A DNA stretch of 64,000 nucleotides from NCBI GenBank assembly GCA_003506435.1, contig DOAQ01000012.1, positions 141,999 through 205,998 on the forward strand, written 5' to 3'. Made by a program: the position numbers and the translations under genes. Within the stretch, counting starts at the first letter, position 1, and each line of letters begins with the position of its first letter. Below the pieces are notes generated by a model. The model did not search any database. It was not told where the DNA came from and saw nothing but the letters and a program-made list of their open reading frames with translations. Source of the stretch: Prolixibacteraceae bacterium (lineage in GTDB: Bacteria > Bacteroidota > Bacteroidia > Bacteroidales > Prolixibacteraceae). Shown here in pieces: positions 24,243 to 33,712 of the stretch.

Positions 24243-25832
24243 ATGAAAAAGACATTTACAATCAATATAAGCGGAAGCGTTTTTCACATCGATGAAGATG
24301 CGTATGAAAAACTGCAAAAGTATCTCCAGATGTTGAGCAGCCATTTTCGGGGTTCGGAAGAAGGCCGGGAGATTTTACAGGACATTGAAGCCCGCATTGC
24401 GGAACTTTTCAACGAAAAAATGAAAGACGGCAGGGACGTTATTGTCGACCCGTGGGTTGACGAGGTAATTGCCCGGATGGGAAAACCGGAAGATTTTATG
24501 GAGGTGGAAGAGGGAGAACCGGCCCCGCAGGAACAACCTGTTCAACCGAAAATTAAGCGGCGAATGTACCGTGATCCCGATCGCCGGATACTCGGTGGCG
24601 TTTGCGGAGGAATGGGCGCTTATTTCAACATCGATCCGGTAATATTGCGGATCATTTTCTTCGTATTATTTTTCATAATTGGCCCGTTTAATATACTGCT
24701 GTATTTCATGTTGTGGATTGCCGTTCCCAAAGCGCGCACCACGGCACAGCGCCTTGAAATGCGGGGCGAAGAAGCAACGGTTTCGAATATCGAGAAATCG
24801 ATAAAAGAAGAAGTAAAGGATGTAAAAGACAGTTTCCAGCGGTTCAGAAGTTCGGATACGTATGAAAAAGGAAAAGATGGCGTTTCGCGTTTCGGAGACT
24901 TGGTTTATAACGTATTAAAAGTTTCCCTGAAAATATTGGGAATCCTTGTCGGGGCATTCCTGATTTTAACCGGTTTTTTGGGTTTGCTTGGCTTTTTAAG
25001 CACCATGATTATCGGACGTTCAATTGTTTCAGGCGCTCCCTGGATATTTGGAGCCCATGCAGATTTTGACATACCCGGATTGTTCAACCATTTTGTCAGC
25101 CCGGGGGCAATGACCATTTCGATCATCGCAATTGTATTGCTGGTTGCCATTCCGCTGATAGCGATATTATTCATCGGAACCAAAATGATTTTCAGGTACA
25201 AAACCAACAATAAAATTATTGGTTTGGCATCGGTGGGAATTTGGTTGGTCGCATTGGTTACGCTGATATTGGTTTCCGTCGGGCAGGTCGACAATTTCAG
25301 TAAACGCACTTCAACCACGGTAAGTACAAAAATTGAATGTCAGGATTGCAAAAACCTGATCATGGAATTAGGGACTGATAAATACGAAAATTATACCGAT
25401 ACCGGAATCGATCTCGACCGGATGAAAATGATCAAGGTTGATGAGAATGAAGTGCTGGTGGGCGGTCCACGACTTGATATTGAAAAGAGTACCAGTGACC
25501 AGTTTACAATTGTTCTGAAGAAAAAGGCCCGCGGCAAAAGTCAGGAAGAAGCACAGACAAACACAGAATCTATTGTGTACAATTTCCAGCAAAAAGATTC
25601 TGTGGTCACATTCGATCCGTATTACACACTCGGAGAAGGTGGAAAATGGCGGAACCAGGAGGTTGACATTGTGGTAAAGGTGCCGGTTGGTAAATCGGTG
25701 TTCCTCGATAAAAAAATGGTCCGGATCATCTACGATATTGAAAATGTGAGCAATACCTGGGATGGCGACATGGTCGGTAAATACTGGACCATGACCGAAG
25801 ACGGGCTTGCTTTAAAGGAAGAAATCAAATAA
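24243..25832 (+). CDS. PspC-domain inner membrane protein
   Basis: 529 residues. The N-terminal cytoplasmic part (1-100) has a helical HAAS-like region (MLSSHFRGSEEGREILQDIEARIAELF). The PspC domain (about 108-165) reads MYRDPDRRILGGVCGGMGAYF followed by two hydrophobic helices. Further membrane segments lie around 225-255, 285-312 and 320-345. The C-terminal 170 residues are a beta-rich extracytoplasmic domain. PspC proteins take part in envelope stress responses. Together with PadR, the secreted repeat protein, a DUF4252 protein and a mini-PspC it forms one co-directional operon. Confidence 0.88.
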   Translation: MKKTFTINISGSVFHIDEDAYEKLQKYLQMLSSHFRGSEEGREILQDIEARIAELFNEKMKDGRDVIVDPWVDEVIARMGKPEDFMEVEEGEPAPQEQPVQPKIKRRMYRDPDRRILGGVCGGMGAYFNIDPVILRIIFFVLFFIIGPFNILLYFMLWIAVPKARTTAQRLEMRGEEATVSNIEKSIKEEVKDVKDSFQRFRSSDTYEKGKDGVSRFGDLVYNVLKVSLKILGILVGAFLILTGFLGLLGFLSTMIIGRSIVSGAPWIFGAHADFDIPGLFNHFVSPGAMTISIIAIVLLVAIPLIAILFIGTKMIFRYKTNNKIIGLASVGIWLVALVTLILVSVGQVDNFSKRTSTTVSTKIECQDCKNLIMELGTDKYENYTDTGIDLDRMKMIKVDENEVLVGGPRLDIEKSTSDQFTIVLKKKARGKSQEEAQTNTESIVYNFQQKDSVVTFDPYYTLGEGGKWRNQEVDIVVKVPVGKSVFLDKKMVRIIYDIENVSNTWDGDMVGKYWTMTEDGLALKEEIK

Positions 25833-25933
25833 ATTGGGTTTTATACCCTGTTGTTTCTCAGTTTTGGGGATTGGCTATATGTCAATTCCCGGCTGAGTTG
25901 CAAAATTAAGATGAAACAGAAAAGTAAAAACGT

Positions 25934-26434
25934 ATGAAGATCAACAAAACATTGCTTCTCCTGCTATTTCTGATTGTTTCAGGAATAGCAACGGCACAAA
26001 GCAAGTCGTATAAAATTTACGATTCGTTCTCTGAGATGGATGGTGTTTCCCAGTTTTCATTCAGCAAAAATATGCTTGATGTGGTAAATATCGATCTGGA
26101 TGACGAAGGGAAAACAATCACCGGCGATCTGTATGAAATCCGTTTCCTTTCGTACAATCCTCAGAAAGGGGAGATGAACGGCTCCCAGTTTACAAAAAAG
26201 GCGATGGCATTATTGCCTTCTTCGTATAGTAAAATCGACATTGAGGATGATGACGTTGAAGCTTGGATGCTGGGCAACAAAAAGAAAGCAACGGAATTTC
26301 ATTTGTTCATAAAAAACGACAGCCCCGAAAGCATGCACTTTTTGGTTTCCTTCTACGGAAACTTTAACATTGACGATATGGATAAACTGACCCATATCGG
26401 AATTGATCTTTCAAAAAATGATGAAGAGAAATGA
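25934..26434 (+). CDS. Exported DUF4252 family protein
   Basis: 166 residues. A signal peptide (MKINKTLLLLLFLIVSGIATAQ) precedes a small alpha/beta domain with SFSKNMLDVV, a LYEIRFLSYNP strand and FYGNFNIDDMDKL near the end, typical of DUF4252 proteins. The function of the family is not established. The last 4 bp overlap the ATG of the mini-PspC gene, so the two are translationally coupled. Confidence 0.8.
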   Translation: MKINKTLLLLLFLIVSGIATAQSKSYKIYDSFSEMDGVSQFSFSKNMLDVVNIDLDDEGKTITGDLYEIRFLSYNPQKGEMNGSQFTKKAMALLPSSYSKIDIEDDDVEAWMLGNKKKATEFHLFIKNDSPESMHFLVSFYGNFNIDDMDKLTHIGIDLSKNDEEK

Positions 26435-26625
26435 AACGATTACGAAAATCAAGCAACCGGGTATTGTCAGGCGTTTGCGCCGGAATATCGGAATACATCA
26501 ATCCGGAACTGGACCCGGTAATTACACGTATCGGATTTGGAATACTGACCGTATTTAATCCGCTGATGCTTATTCTTTACGTTGTCCTAGCCATTGTTTT
26601 GCCAGGCCCGGAAAAGAACGTTTAA
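26431..26625 (+). CDS. Small stand-alone PspC protein
   Basis: 64 residues consisting only of a PspC domain: KSSNRVLSGVCAGISEYI followed by two hydrophobic helices (ITRIGFGILTVFNPLMLILYVVLAIVLPG). It starts within the stop of the DUF4252 gene (ATGA overlap). It is a paralogue of the N-terminal domain of the large PspC protein in the same operon. Confidence 0.88.
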   Translation: MKRLRKSSNRVLSGVCAGISEYINPELDPVITRIGFGILTVFNPLMLILYVVLAIVLPGPEKNV

Positions 26626-26694
26626 AAAACTTTCTGAAAGTGTCGGCAGTAAATCTTTGATTGTTATTAAGAGAAATAAAGCTACTCCAAAAAT

Positions 26695-26733
26695 AAAGGC
26701 TGCTCAAAAGATTAACTTTTCGGGTAGCCTTTT
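26695..26733 (+). terminator. Terminator of the PadR/PspC operon
   Basis: AAAGGCT (26695-26701) pairs with AGCCTTT (26726-26732). Inside, AAAAG (26706-26710) pairs with CTTTT (26716-26720) across a 5-nt loop, with a 4 by 5 internal loop between the stems. A T-run follows. Confidence 0.7.
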
Positions 26734-26798
26734 TATGATTTTTTGAAATTCCTGCCTGCTTCTACCTTTTTCTTATATTAAAAGCATTGAAAAAGAAA

Positions 26799-26898
26799 TG
26801 CCCCCTTTTTTGTTATACCGAATGTGTAAAAAATTAGTATAATAGTTTATAATACCAATAAAAAATAGGGGGCAACCCAAAAGTTATTCTTATTTTTG
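26799..26898 (+). promoter_or_regulatory. glnN control region: long inverted repeat and -7 box
   Basis: TGCCCCCTTTTTT (26799-26811) is repeated inverted as AAAAAATAGGGGGCA (26860-26874), 48 bp apart. Nested inside is GTATAATA/TATAATAC (26837-26855, 7 of 8 pairs around GTT). An exact -7 box TATTTTTG follows at 26891-26898, 56 bp before the glnN ATG, with no -33 TTG at the usual distance. The G/C blocks stand out in an otherwise A/T-rich stretch. A nitrogen-responsive operator or a structured RNA from an upstream start are both possible. Confidence 0.45.
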
Positions 26899-26953
26899 AA
26901 ACGTTATTTAAACAACGTACGCACTTGAGACTATTTATTAAAAAATTACAGGT

Positions 26954-29143
26954 ATGGCTGAATTCAGGTTTAACGCATTAAAAGAAGTACTTTCCAGAAA
27001 ACCTCAGGAAGTAAAAAGGGAAGATATTTTGACATCTGATTTTTTCGGCGTCTCGGTTTTCGATCGTCCGAAAATGAAGAAATATCTTTCGAAAGAAGCA
27101 TATAAAGCCGTTGTTGACGCTGTTGACAGCGGAACCACCATCGACCGGAAAATGGCCGATCAGGTGGCGCAGGGTATGAAATCATGGGCGGTTGAAAACA
27201 GGGCTACCCACTACACACACTGGTTTCATCCTTTAACCGACGGAACGGCCGAAAAACACGATGCATTCATCGTCCACGGTGAAAACGGCGGAGTAGTTGA
27301 GAGTTTCTCCGGCTCTGTGTTGGCGCAACAGGAACCCGATGCTTCTTCGTTTCCAAGCGGTGGTATCCGCCAGACTTTCGAGGCCCGCGGCTATACTGCA
27401 TGGGACCCCTCGTCGCCGGCTTTCGTGGTCGACGGTACATTGACTATCCCGACTATTTTTGTTTCGTACACTGGCGAGGCGCTCGACTACAAAACACCTT
27501 TGCTCCGTTCATTACGTGCCATTGACGAGGCAGCTACCGTTGTTTGCCAGTATTTCGATAAAAATGTGACCAAAGTATATGCAAATTTGGGGTGGGAACA
27601 GGAATATTTTTTGATTGACGAAGCCCTTTTCATGGCTCGTCCCGACCTGATGCTTACCGGGCGTACCCTTATGGGACACGCATCGGCCAAAGACCAGCAG
27701 TTGGATGACCATTATTTCAGTTCGATACCAACCCGCGTTTACCGGTACATGGAAGATTTGGAGAATGAAGGGTACAAGTTGGGCATTCCTCTGAAAACCC
27801 GTCACAACGAAGTAGCTCCCAACCAATTTGAGTTGGCTCCGATTTACGAGGAAGCCAACCTTGCCAACGACCATAACCAGCTAATTATGGATGTGATGAA
27901 AAAAGTGGCGCGTCGCCACAATTTCAGGGTATTATTTCATGAAAAACCTTTTGCGGGCATTAACGGTTCGGGTAAGCACAATAACTGGTCTTTGGCAACC
28001 GATACCGGTGTCAATCTTTTGTCACCGGGAAAAAACCCGAAATCGAATTTGCAGTTTCTCACGTTTTTGATAAATATTATCAAGGCGGTTTACGACCATC
28101 AGGATTTACTGCGCGCCAGCATTATTAGCGCTTCCAATTCGCATCGCTTGGGAGCCAACGAAGCGCCGCCATCTATCATTTCCGTTTTTCTGGGAACTGA
28201 AGTCAGCAAAATGCTCGACTTGATGGAAGAATCGGTGGTCGACCGCAAAATGACCCCGGATGAAAAAACAGCTCTCAAATTAAATATCGGTCGTATTCCT
28301 GAGATATTGCTTGATAATACCGACCGCAACCGTACGTCGCCATTTGCATTCACCGGAAACCGCTTCGAATTCCGCGCAGTCGGTTCGTCAGCGAATTGTT
28401 CATCAGGCTTGATTGCCCTGAATTCAGCAGTAGCTGCCCAGTTGAAAAAGTTCAGTGCCAAAGTGGATACTCTGATTGAAAAAAATGTACGCAAGGACGA
28501 GGCAATATTCCAGGTGCTTAAAAAGCTGATTATTGACTGTAAACCCATCCGTTTCGATGGCAACGGCTACAGCGAAGACTGGGTCGTTGAAGCCGAATCG
28601 CGAGGACTGACCAACATTCTCAGCGTACCGAAAGCGCTGGAAGCATTCATGAGCCCTGAAGTAAAAGAACTGTTTAAATTTGTTGAGGTTTACGACGAAA
28701 TAGAACTGGAAGGACGTGCCGAAGTTGAATACGAAAAGTACTTTAAAAATATTCAGATTGAAGCGCGCGTGCTTGGCGATCTTGCTATTAACCACATTGT
28801 GCCGACTGCGGTAAGGTACCAGACCATGCTGCTCGAAAATGTGAGAAACCTGAAAGAAGTATTTTCAGAAGCAGAATATAATCAACTGGCCGCCGGACGG
28901 AAAGAGCTGATCAAAGAAATCGGCGGACATGTTTCTTCGATTAAAGCGCTGGTAAAAGAAATGGTGGAAGCACGTAAAGTAGCCAACAAAATTGAAGACT
29001 CCATTGACAAGGCGGAGGCTTATGATGTTTCCGTACGTCCGTTTCTGGAAGAAATCAGGTACCATATCGACAGGCTCGAACTTACTGTGGACAACGAATT
29101 ATGGCCGTTGCCCAAATACCGCGAATTATTGTTTGTACGATAA
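26954..29143 (+). CDS. glnN: Glutamine synthetase type III
   Basis: A 729-residue GSIII, the large glutamine synthetase class common in Bacteroidota, which assimilates ammonium into glutamine. Signatures are ATHYTHWFHPLT, GFEARGYTAWDPSSPAF-type GSIII N-terminal segments, the active-site GINGSGKHNNWS, the glutamate-binding NRTSPFAFTGNRFEFRAVGS, and a helical C-terminal extension (about 580-729). Length is typical. It is monocistronic between two terminators. No glnK/amtB is nearby. Confidence 0.97.
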   Translation: MAEFRFNALKEVLSRKPQEVKREDILTSDFFGVSVFDRPKMKKYLSKEAYKAVVDAVDSGTTIDRKMADQVAQGMKSWAVENRATHYTHWFHPLTDGTAEKHDAFIVHGENGGVVESFSGSVLAQQEPDASSFPSGGIRQTFEARGYTAWDPSSPAFVVDGTLTIPTIFVSYTGEALDYKTPLLRSLRAIDEAATVVCQYFDKNVTKVYANLGWEQEYFLIDEALFMARPDLMLTGRTLMGHASAKDQQLDDHYFSSIPTRVYRYMEDLENEGYKLGIPLKTRHNEVAPNQFELAPIYEEANLANDHNQLIMDVMKKVARRHNFRVLFHEKPFAGINGSGKHNNWSLATDTGVNLLSPGKNPKSNLQFLTFLINIIKAVYDHQDLLRASIISASNSHRLGANEAPPSIISVFLGTEVSKMLDLMEESVVDRKMTPDEKTALKLNIGRIPEILLDNTDRNRTSPFAFTGNRFEFRAVGSSANCSSGLIALNSAVAAQLKKFSAKVDTLIEKNVRKDEAIFQVLKKLIIDCKPIRFDGNGYSEDWVVEAESRGLTNILSVPKALEAFMSPEVKELFKFVEVYDEIELEGRAEVEYEKYFKNIQIEARVLGDLAINHIVPTAVRYQTMLLENVRNLKEVFSEAEYNQLAAGRKELIKEIGGHVSSIKALVKEMVEARKVANKIEDSIDKAEAYDVSVRPFLEEIRYHIDRLELTVDNELWPLPKYRELLFVR

Positions 29144-29167
29144 TTGATAAATTGCCAAATTTAACAA

Positions 29168-29202
29168 GAGGCCGTCTCAAAATAAAAAATTGAGATGGCC
29201 TC
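29168..29202 (+). terminator. Terminator of glnN
   Basis: A 13-bp stem (GAGGCCGTCTCAA with TTGAGATGGCCTC, one G-U pair) has a 9-nt A-rich loop and is followed by ATTATTTTTTCC. It starts 25 bp after the glnN stop. Confidence 0.85.
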
Positions 29203-29269
29203 ATTATTTTTTCCTTCTTTGTCACGGGTGTTTTTCCATTTTACGTATTTAAGGTTAAAAAAGGAAAAA

Positions 29270-30271
29270 ATGGATCAAAAGGCTCAGGCAATACTTGAAA
29301 GATTTATTCTCGGCGAAAGCGTATCGGTTTCTGAGATGAAAGAATTGAAAAGAATATTTACCCAAAATATTCACCGGAAAGAAATAAACCAATGGCTTGC
29401 AAACAAATGGGATACTGCTGGTTTCGATGATATTGAAATCAGTTACGACGGATTGAAACAGAAAATCCTGGAATACGAAGCCCAAAAAAAATTCAAGCCT
29501 GCTTTTTATCAGCATATCATCGGGTATTCTCAATACTATCAACGAATTGCTGCGGCATTATTCATCCCTCTGATCATCGGAATCTCATTGTATTTTGTGT
29601 TCACTCCTTCAGGAAATGAAAATTTTTACGTTGCCGAAGCTCCGTTAGGACAAAAAGCGAAAGTTGAATTACCCGACGGTAGCACCGTGTGGCTCAATTC
29701 AGGTTCGAATATCCGGTACTCTTCTGATTTTAACAGAAAGAACCGGACAATAGAACTCAATGGAGAAGCATTTTTTGAAGTTGAAAAGAATACCGGGAAA
29801 CCATTCTTTGTTCACACCCCGTTTTTAGATGTTAAAGTAACCGGTACCCGATTTAATGTCAATGCCTATAACGACGAACCGTTTATCGAAACTTCATTGG
29901 TAGAAGGAACGGTTCATGTATTGCTGAAAAACGGAGACAAATCATTTCCGTTAACGTCGGGTAATGTTTTGGCTTACTCAAAATCATCTCACGAAATTTC
30001 ATCTCACAGTTTAAACGAAGAAGTCGCTATCGGATGGAAAGACAACCGCCTGATCTTTATTGACGATGATTTTTCGAAACTGGCAAGGAAGATCGAAAAG
30101 TGGTACAATGTTGAGGTGGTTTATAATCCTGATGATTTTGAAGAAAATAAACTAACGGTGAAACTCCTTGAAGGAGAACAATTAAACCGTTTGCTCGAAA
30201 TTATTGAATCAGCCGTTGGCGCAAAATGTACTGTAAAAGAGAATAGAATTTTAATAACCAAAATTCAATAA
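29270..30271 (+). CDS. FecR-type anti-sigma factor (orphan)
   Basis: 333 residues. The start at 29270 is preceded by AAGGAAAAA; a longer frame from 29195 would begin inside the glnN terminator. A cytoplasmic N-terminal helical region (1-85) precedes a single membrane helix (about 95-115). The periplasmic FecR domain (about 130-235: KVELPDGSTVWLNSGSNIRY, GEAFFEVEKN, VTGTRFNVNAY) is followed by a DUF4974 C-terminus (about 260-333). FecR proteins hold an ECF sigma factor and receive a signal from the STN domain of a TonB receptor. The SusC downstream has an STN domain, but no sigma gene is adjacent. Confidence 0.92.
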   Translation: MDQKAQAILERFILGESVSVSEMKELKRIFTQNIHRKEINQWLANKWDTAGFDDIEISYDGLKQKILEYEAQKKFKPAFYQHIIGYSQYYQRIAAALFIPLIIGISLYFVFTPSGNENFYVAEAPLGQKAKVELPDGSTVWLNSGSNIRYSSDFNRKNRTIELNGEAFFEVEKNTGKPFFVHTPFLDVKVTGTRFNVNAYNDEPFIETSLVEGTVHVLLKNGDKSFPLTSGNVLAYSKSSHEISSHSLNEEVAIGWKDNRLIFIDDDFSKLARKIEKWYNVEVVYNPDDFEENKLTVKLLEGEQLNRLLEIIESAVGAKCTVKENRILITKIQ

Positions 30272-30318
30272 AATTAGCAGGCCTATGGTCATCTATAACT
30301 CTCTGTATTAACCAAAAA

Positions 30319-30340
30319 GGGAAGTGTCCTACCACTTCCC
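30319..30340 (+). other. Hairpin in the FecR-susC intergenic leader
   Basis: GGGAAGTG (30319-30326) pairs perfectly with CACTTCCC (30333-30340) over a 6-nt loop, in the 119 bp between FecR and susC. There is no T-run, so it is more likely a processing or stability element in the polycistronic RNA than a terminator. Confidence 0.4.
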
Positions 30341-30390
30341 CCGGAATCTAAACATTATTAAAACGTTTAAATTTAATTCATTCCAAATTT

Positions 30391-33300
30391 ATGAAAAAAA
30401 ACGAGAACATTTTTTCATGGGTTAATAATATCCCATGGGGAAGAACATTACGAATTATGAAAGTATTGCTTATTCTTCTAACTACGACCTTGGTTTCCTT
30501 TGCTTCGGGAAGTTTTTCACAATCGAAGAACTTCACCTTCCAGCTAAAGAATGTAAATCTTCTGGAGGTTTTCGAACAAATTGAAGCCCATTCCGACATC
30601 CAGGTTGCATACGATGTATCAGCCATTGATGTAACCCGGAAGATCAATATTGATGTGAACGGCGAATCGGTAGAAAAAGTCCTGCAAAAGGCATTGGAGA
30701 ATACCGATCTCTCATTCCGTGTCATGAACCGGTATGTCGTTATTATAAAAAATGACGAAATATCCGAATTGGCATCTCAGCAGCAAAAAACCGTTACGGG
30801 GAAAGTTACAGATTCCTCCGGGCAGCCGCTTCCTGGGGTAACAGTAGTTTTAAAGGGGACTACCACCGGGATAATTACAGATTCCAGTGGAAAATACACT
30901 CTTCCCAATATTCCGGCAGATGCAACTCTCGTGTTTTCGTTTGTGGGGATGAAGGCACAGGAAATTATCGTTTCAGGCAAAAGCCAGATAAATGTTACCA
31001 TGGTTGAAGAAACGGTAGGTATTGAAGAGGTTGTTGCGATTGGGTATGGAACCATGAAAAAAAGTGACTTAACAGGTTCTATGGCTTCTATTGGTCGTCA
31101 GGAAATTACTGAACTTCCGGTTTATTCAATGGATAATGTGTTACAGGGAAGATCTGCCGGGATGCAGATAACCCAGGGAGGCTATCGGCCTGGTGAAGCT
31201 TCAAGCATATTAATCCGGGGCCAAAGGTCTTTGGCAGGCAGTAATGCACCACTTGTTGTCGTAGACGGGGTTCCCGTGGAATCAGGGCTTATGGATATAA
31301 ATCCAAGTGATGTGGAGTCTGTAGAAATACTAAAAGATGCATCTTCTTCTGCTATCTATGGATCAAGGGCAGCAAACGGAGTGATTTTAGTTACTACAAG
31401 GCGTGGAAAGGAAGGAAGAGCTATCGTTGAATACAATGGTTATACAGGTATACAATATACCTTCGAACGGTTGGATTTGATGGATACGCCGACTTATGCG
31501 GAATTTGTCAGGGACGCACACCGTCTGGCCGGTTCATACACCGATGATACAAAGATTTTTGCGCCATGGCAATTGGAGGCGATAACCCAAAACCGAACCA
31601 CTGATTGGCAGGACCTTGTTTTTGACAGAGGTTTTCAGCAGAACCATACATTGAGTGTGCGTGGTGGAACTGAAAATACAAAATATTCTATTTCGGCAAC
31701 ATTGCTTGAGCATAAGGCTACGGTACCCAATAATGATTACAAAAGACTTTCGGCCCGCTTCAATGTAGATCAGAATCTTTCATCCTGGTTACGTGTGGGC
31801 TTATCGTTTTTTCTGAGTGACAGCTACAAACATCAATCAGTGGCTTTTGCCAATGTAATCAAAAATTCCCCGATGGTTTTGCCTTACGACGAAGATGGAA
31901 CGATACGTATGGAGGATGAGCTTGGCGATAGGAATCCTCTCTATGATATGCAAAGGGAAAACTCATTGGATGAAACATTAGAAACCCGGATTCTCGGAAC
32001 TGTTTATGGAGAAGTAGACATTATTCCTGAACATCTGACCTTTCGGACAACTTTTTCTCCTGATTTTCAATTCACCACCAGAGGTAAATATACCAGGGAT
32101 GTAATATCTTCAGCATCAAAAAATGGAGGTAAGACTTTAAATACTTTGTATGAATCCATGCTGACCTATCATGACACCTTCTTCGAAAAACACCGGGTGC
32201 ATTTGACAGCGATGTACGGGGTACAAAATTATAAATCAGACTCATATTCAATCGTAGGACGAGGCTTACCTTATGAACATCAGCTTTATCATAATTTGGG
32301 TAGTGTAGAGATATTGGATAGTTGGGGTACCGGGCTTTCGGAATGGGCTTTGGAATCGTATATGCTACGGGCCAACTATGTATATGATGATCGTTATCTG
32401 TTAACGTTCACCGGACGTGTTGATGGCTCCTCCCGCCTGGCAGAAGGGAAAAAATATGGTTTATTCCCATCTATGGCTGTAGCCTGGCATATTAAAAATG
32501 AAGATTTCATGAAGGATGTTGATTTTCTATCCGAGCTGAAACTTCGGTTTAGTATTGGTCAAACAGGGAATACGGGGATTTCTCCTTATCAAACCCAGGG
32601 TGTACTTTATAAAGGAGACGTGTATTCGTTTAGTGGCAATGATGTTCGGTTTTTTGAACACGGGGCTATTCCGAATCCGGACTTGAAATGGGAACGGACC
32701 CTCTCCAAAAACCTGGGTCTTAGTTTTGGGTTCAGGAATAATCGTTTTACAGGAAGCATCGATGTCTATGACAACAATACATTCGATCTGATGATGAATA
32801 GAAATTTGCCATTTACGACAGGATATACAAGTGTTCTTGAAAATGTAGGCGAAACCAGAAACCGGGGGCTAGAGGTCGAGATTTCAAGTATAAATATTAA
32901 GACTCCCAACTTTACGTGGAGTACCGATCTCAATTTTTCAATGAACCGAAATGAGATTGTGAGCCTCTACGGAGGAAAGGACGACGATGTGGGAAACAAT
33001 TGGTTTATAGGTGAGCCTATCAATATTAATTATTATTGGGTTTTTGATGGTATCTGGCAGTTAGGTGAAGAAGAGGCGGCTGCCGTATATGGAGCGACCC
33101 CGGGAGATTTCAGGATCAAGGATTTAAATACTGATAGTAAGATAGACGATGAGGACAGGAGTATTCTCGGGAGTGAGGAACCATCATGGATAGCCGGGAT
33201 AACAAATCGACTGCAATACAAAAATTTTGACTTTTCAGTCTTTATTTACACAGTTCAAGGCACACAACATCAAAGTGTTTATGGTGCTTCCGGTTATTTG

Positions 33301-33654
33301 GATCTTTTATCCCTTCAGGCTCATGCTTATCAGGATAATATACGGGATGTCGAATACTGGATGCCTGACAGGCCATCCAATAAATATCAAAAGCCACATA
33401 TTGGTTCTCAGACAATGAATCAGATACAGTCATTTTCAAACACCTCCTTTGTTCGGGTTAAGAATATGACGCTTGGATACAATATTCCTCAGGATCTAAT
33501 ATCCCGGTTGAGGCTCAGTCGGGCAAGGATTTATACTTCAGTGCAAAACCCATTCACATTCACTTCCTTTGGTGGATACGATCCCGAGGCAGCAAGAGAT
33601 TTCGATATGCCCAATTATACAACTTTCCTTCTTGGAATTAATCTGACTTTTTAA
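30391..33654 (+). CDS. SusC/RagA-family TonB-linked outer membrane protein with STN domain
   Basis: 1087 residues. An export signal with a long N-region (cleavage near residue 44, GSFSQ) is followed by an STN signalling domain (about 50-115: FQLKNVNLLEVFEQIEAHS...LENTDLSFRVMNRYVVI). A CarboxypepD_reg-like domain (135-215: VTGKVTDSSGQPLPGVTV) and a plug domain (225-330: VLIRGQRSLAGSNAPLVVVDGVP, SAIYGSRAANGVILVTTRRG) precede the barrel, which ends in LLGINLTF. The STN domain predicts control through FecR and an ECF sigma factor. It pairs with SusD downstream to import an oligosaccharide-like ligand. Confidence 0.96.
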   Translation: MKKNENIFSWVNNIPWGRTLRIMKVLLILLTTTLVSFASGSFSQSKNFTFQLKNVNLLEVFEQIEAHSDIQVAYDVSAIDVTRKINIDVNGESVEKVLQKALENTDLSFRVMNRYVVIIKNDEISELASQQQKTVTGKVTDSSGQPLPGVTVVLKGTTTGIITDSSGKYTLPNIPADATLVFSFVGMKAQEIIVSGKSQINVTMVEETVGIEEVVAIGYGTMKKSDLTGSMASIGRQEITELPVYSMDNVLQGRSAGMQITQGGYRPGEASSILIRGQRSLAGSNAPLVVVDGVPVESGLMDINPSDVESVEILKDASSSAIYGSRAANGVILVTTRRGKEGRAIVEYNGYTGIQYTFERLDLMDTPTYAEFVRDAHRLAGSYTDDTKIFAPWQLEAITQNRTTDWQDLVFDRGFQQNHTLSVRGGTENTKYSISATLLEHKATVPNNDYKRLSARFNVDQNLSSWLRVGLSFFLSDSYKHQSVAFANVIKNSPMVLPYDEDGTIRMEDELGDRNPLYDMQRENSLDETLETRILGTVYGEVDIIPEHLTFRTTFSPDFQFTTRGKYTRDVISSASKNGGKTLNTLYESMLTYHDTFFEKHRVHLTAMYGVQNYKSDSYSIVGRGLPYEHQLYHNLGSVEILDSWGTGLSEWALESYMLRANYVYDDRYLLTFTGRVDGSSRLAEGKKYGLFPSMAVAWHIKNEDFMKDVDFLSELKLRFSIGQTGNTGISPYQTQGVLYKGDVYSFSGNDVRFFEHGAIPNPDLKWERTLSKNLGLSFGFRNNRFTGSIDVYDNNTFDLMMNRNLPFTTGYTSVLENVGETRNRGLEVEISSINIKTPNFTWSTDLNFSMNRNEIVSLYGGKDDDVGNNWFIGEPININYYWVFDGIWQLGEEEAAAVYGATPGDFRIKDLNTDSKIDDEDRSILGSEEPSWIAGITNRLQYKNFDFSVFIYTVQGTQHQSVYGASGYLDLLSLQAHAYQDNIRDVEYWMPDRPSNKYQKPHIGSQTMNQIQSFSNTSFVRVKNMTLGYNIPQDLISRLRLSRARIYTSVQNPFTFTSFGGYDPEAARDFDMPNYTTFLLGINLTF

Positions 33655-33712
33655 TATTGGCACAAATGTGTAATGGATAAAGATTTAAAATTTCATTTAA
33701 AACAAAAAAATA

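Noticed and set aside
29195..29269. Upstream in-frame extension of the first FecR
   Set aside because: It would begin inside the glnN terminator and adds residues unlike FecR proteins; the ATG at 29270 has a purine-rich leader.
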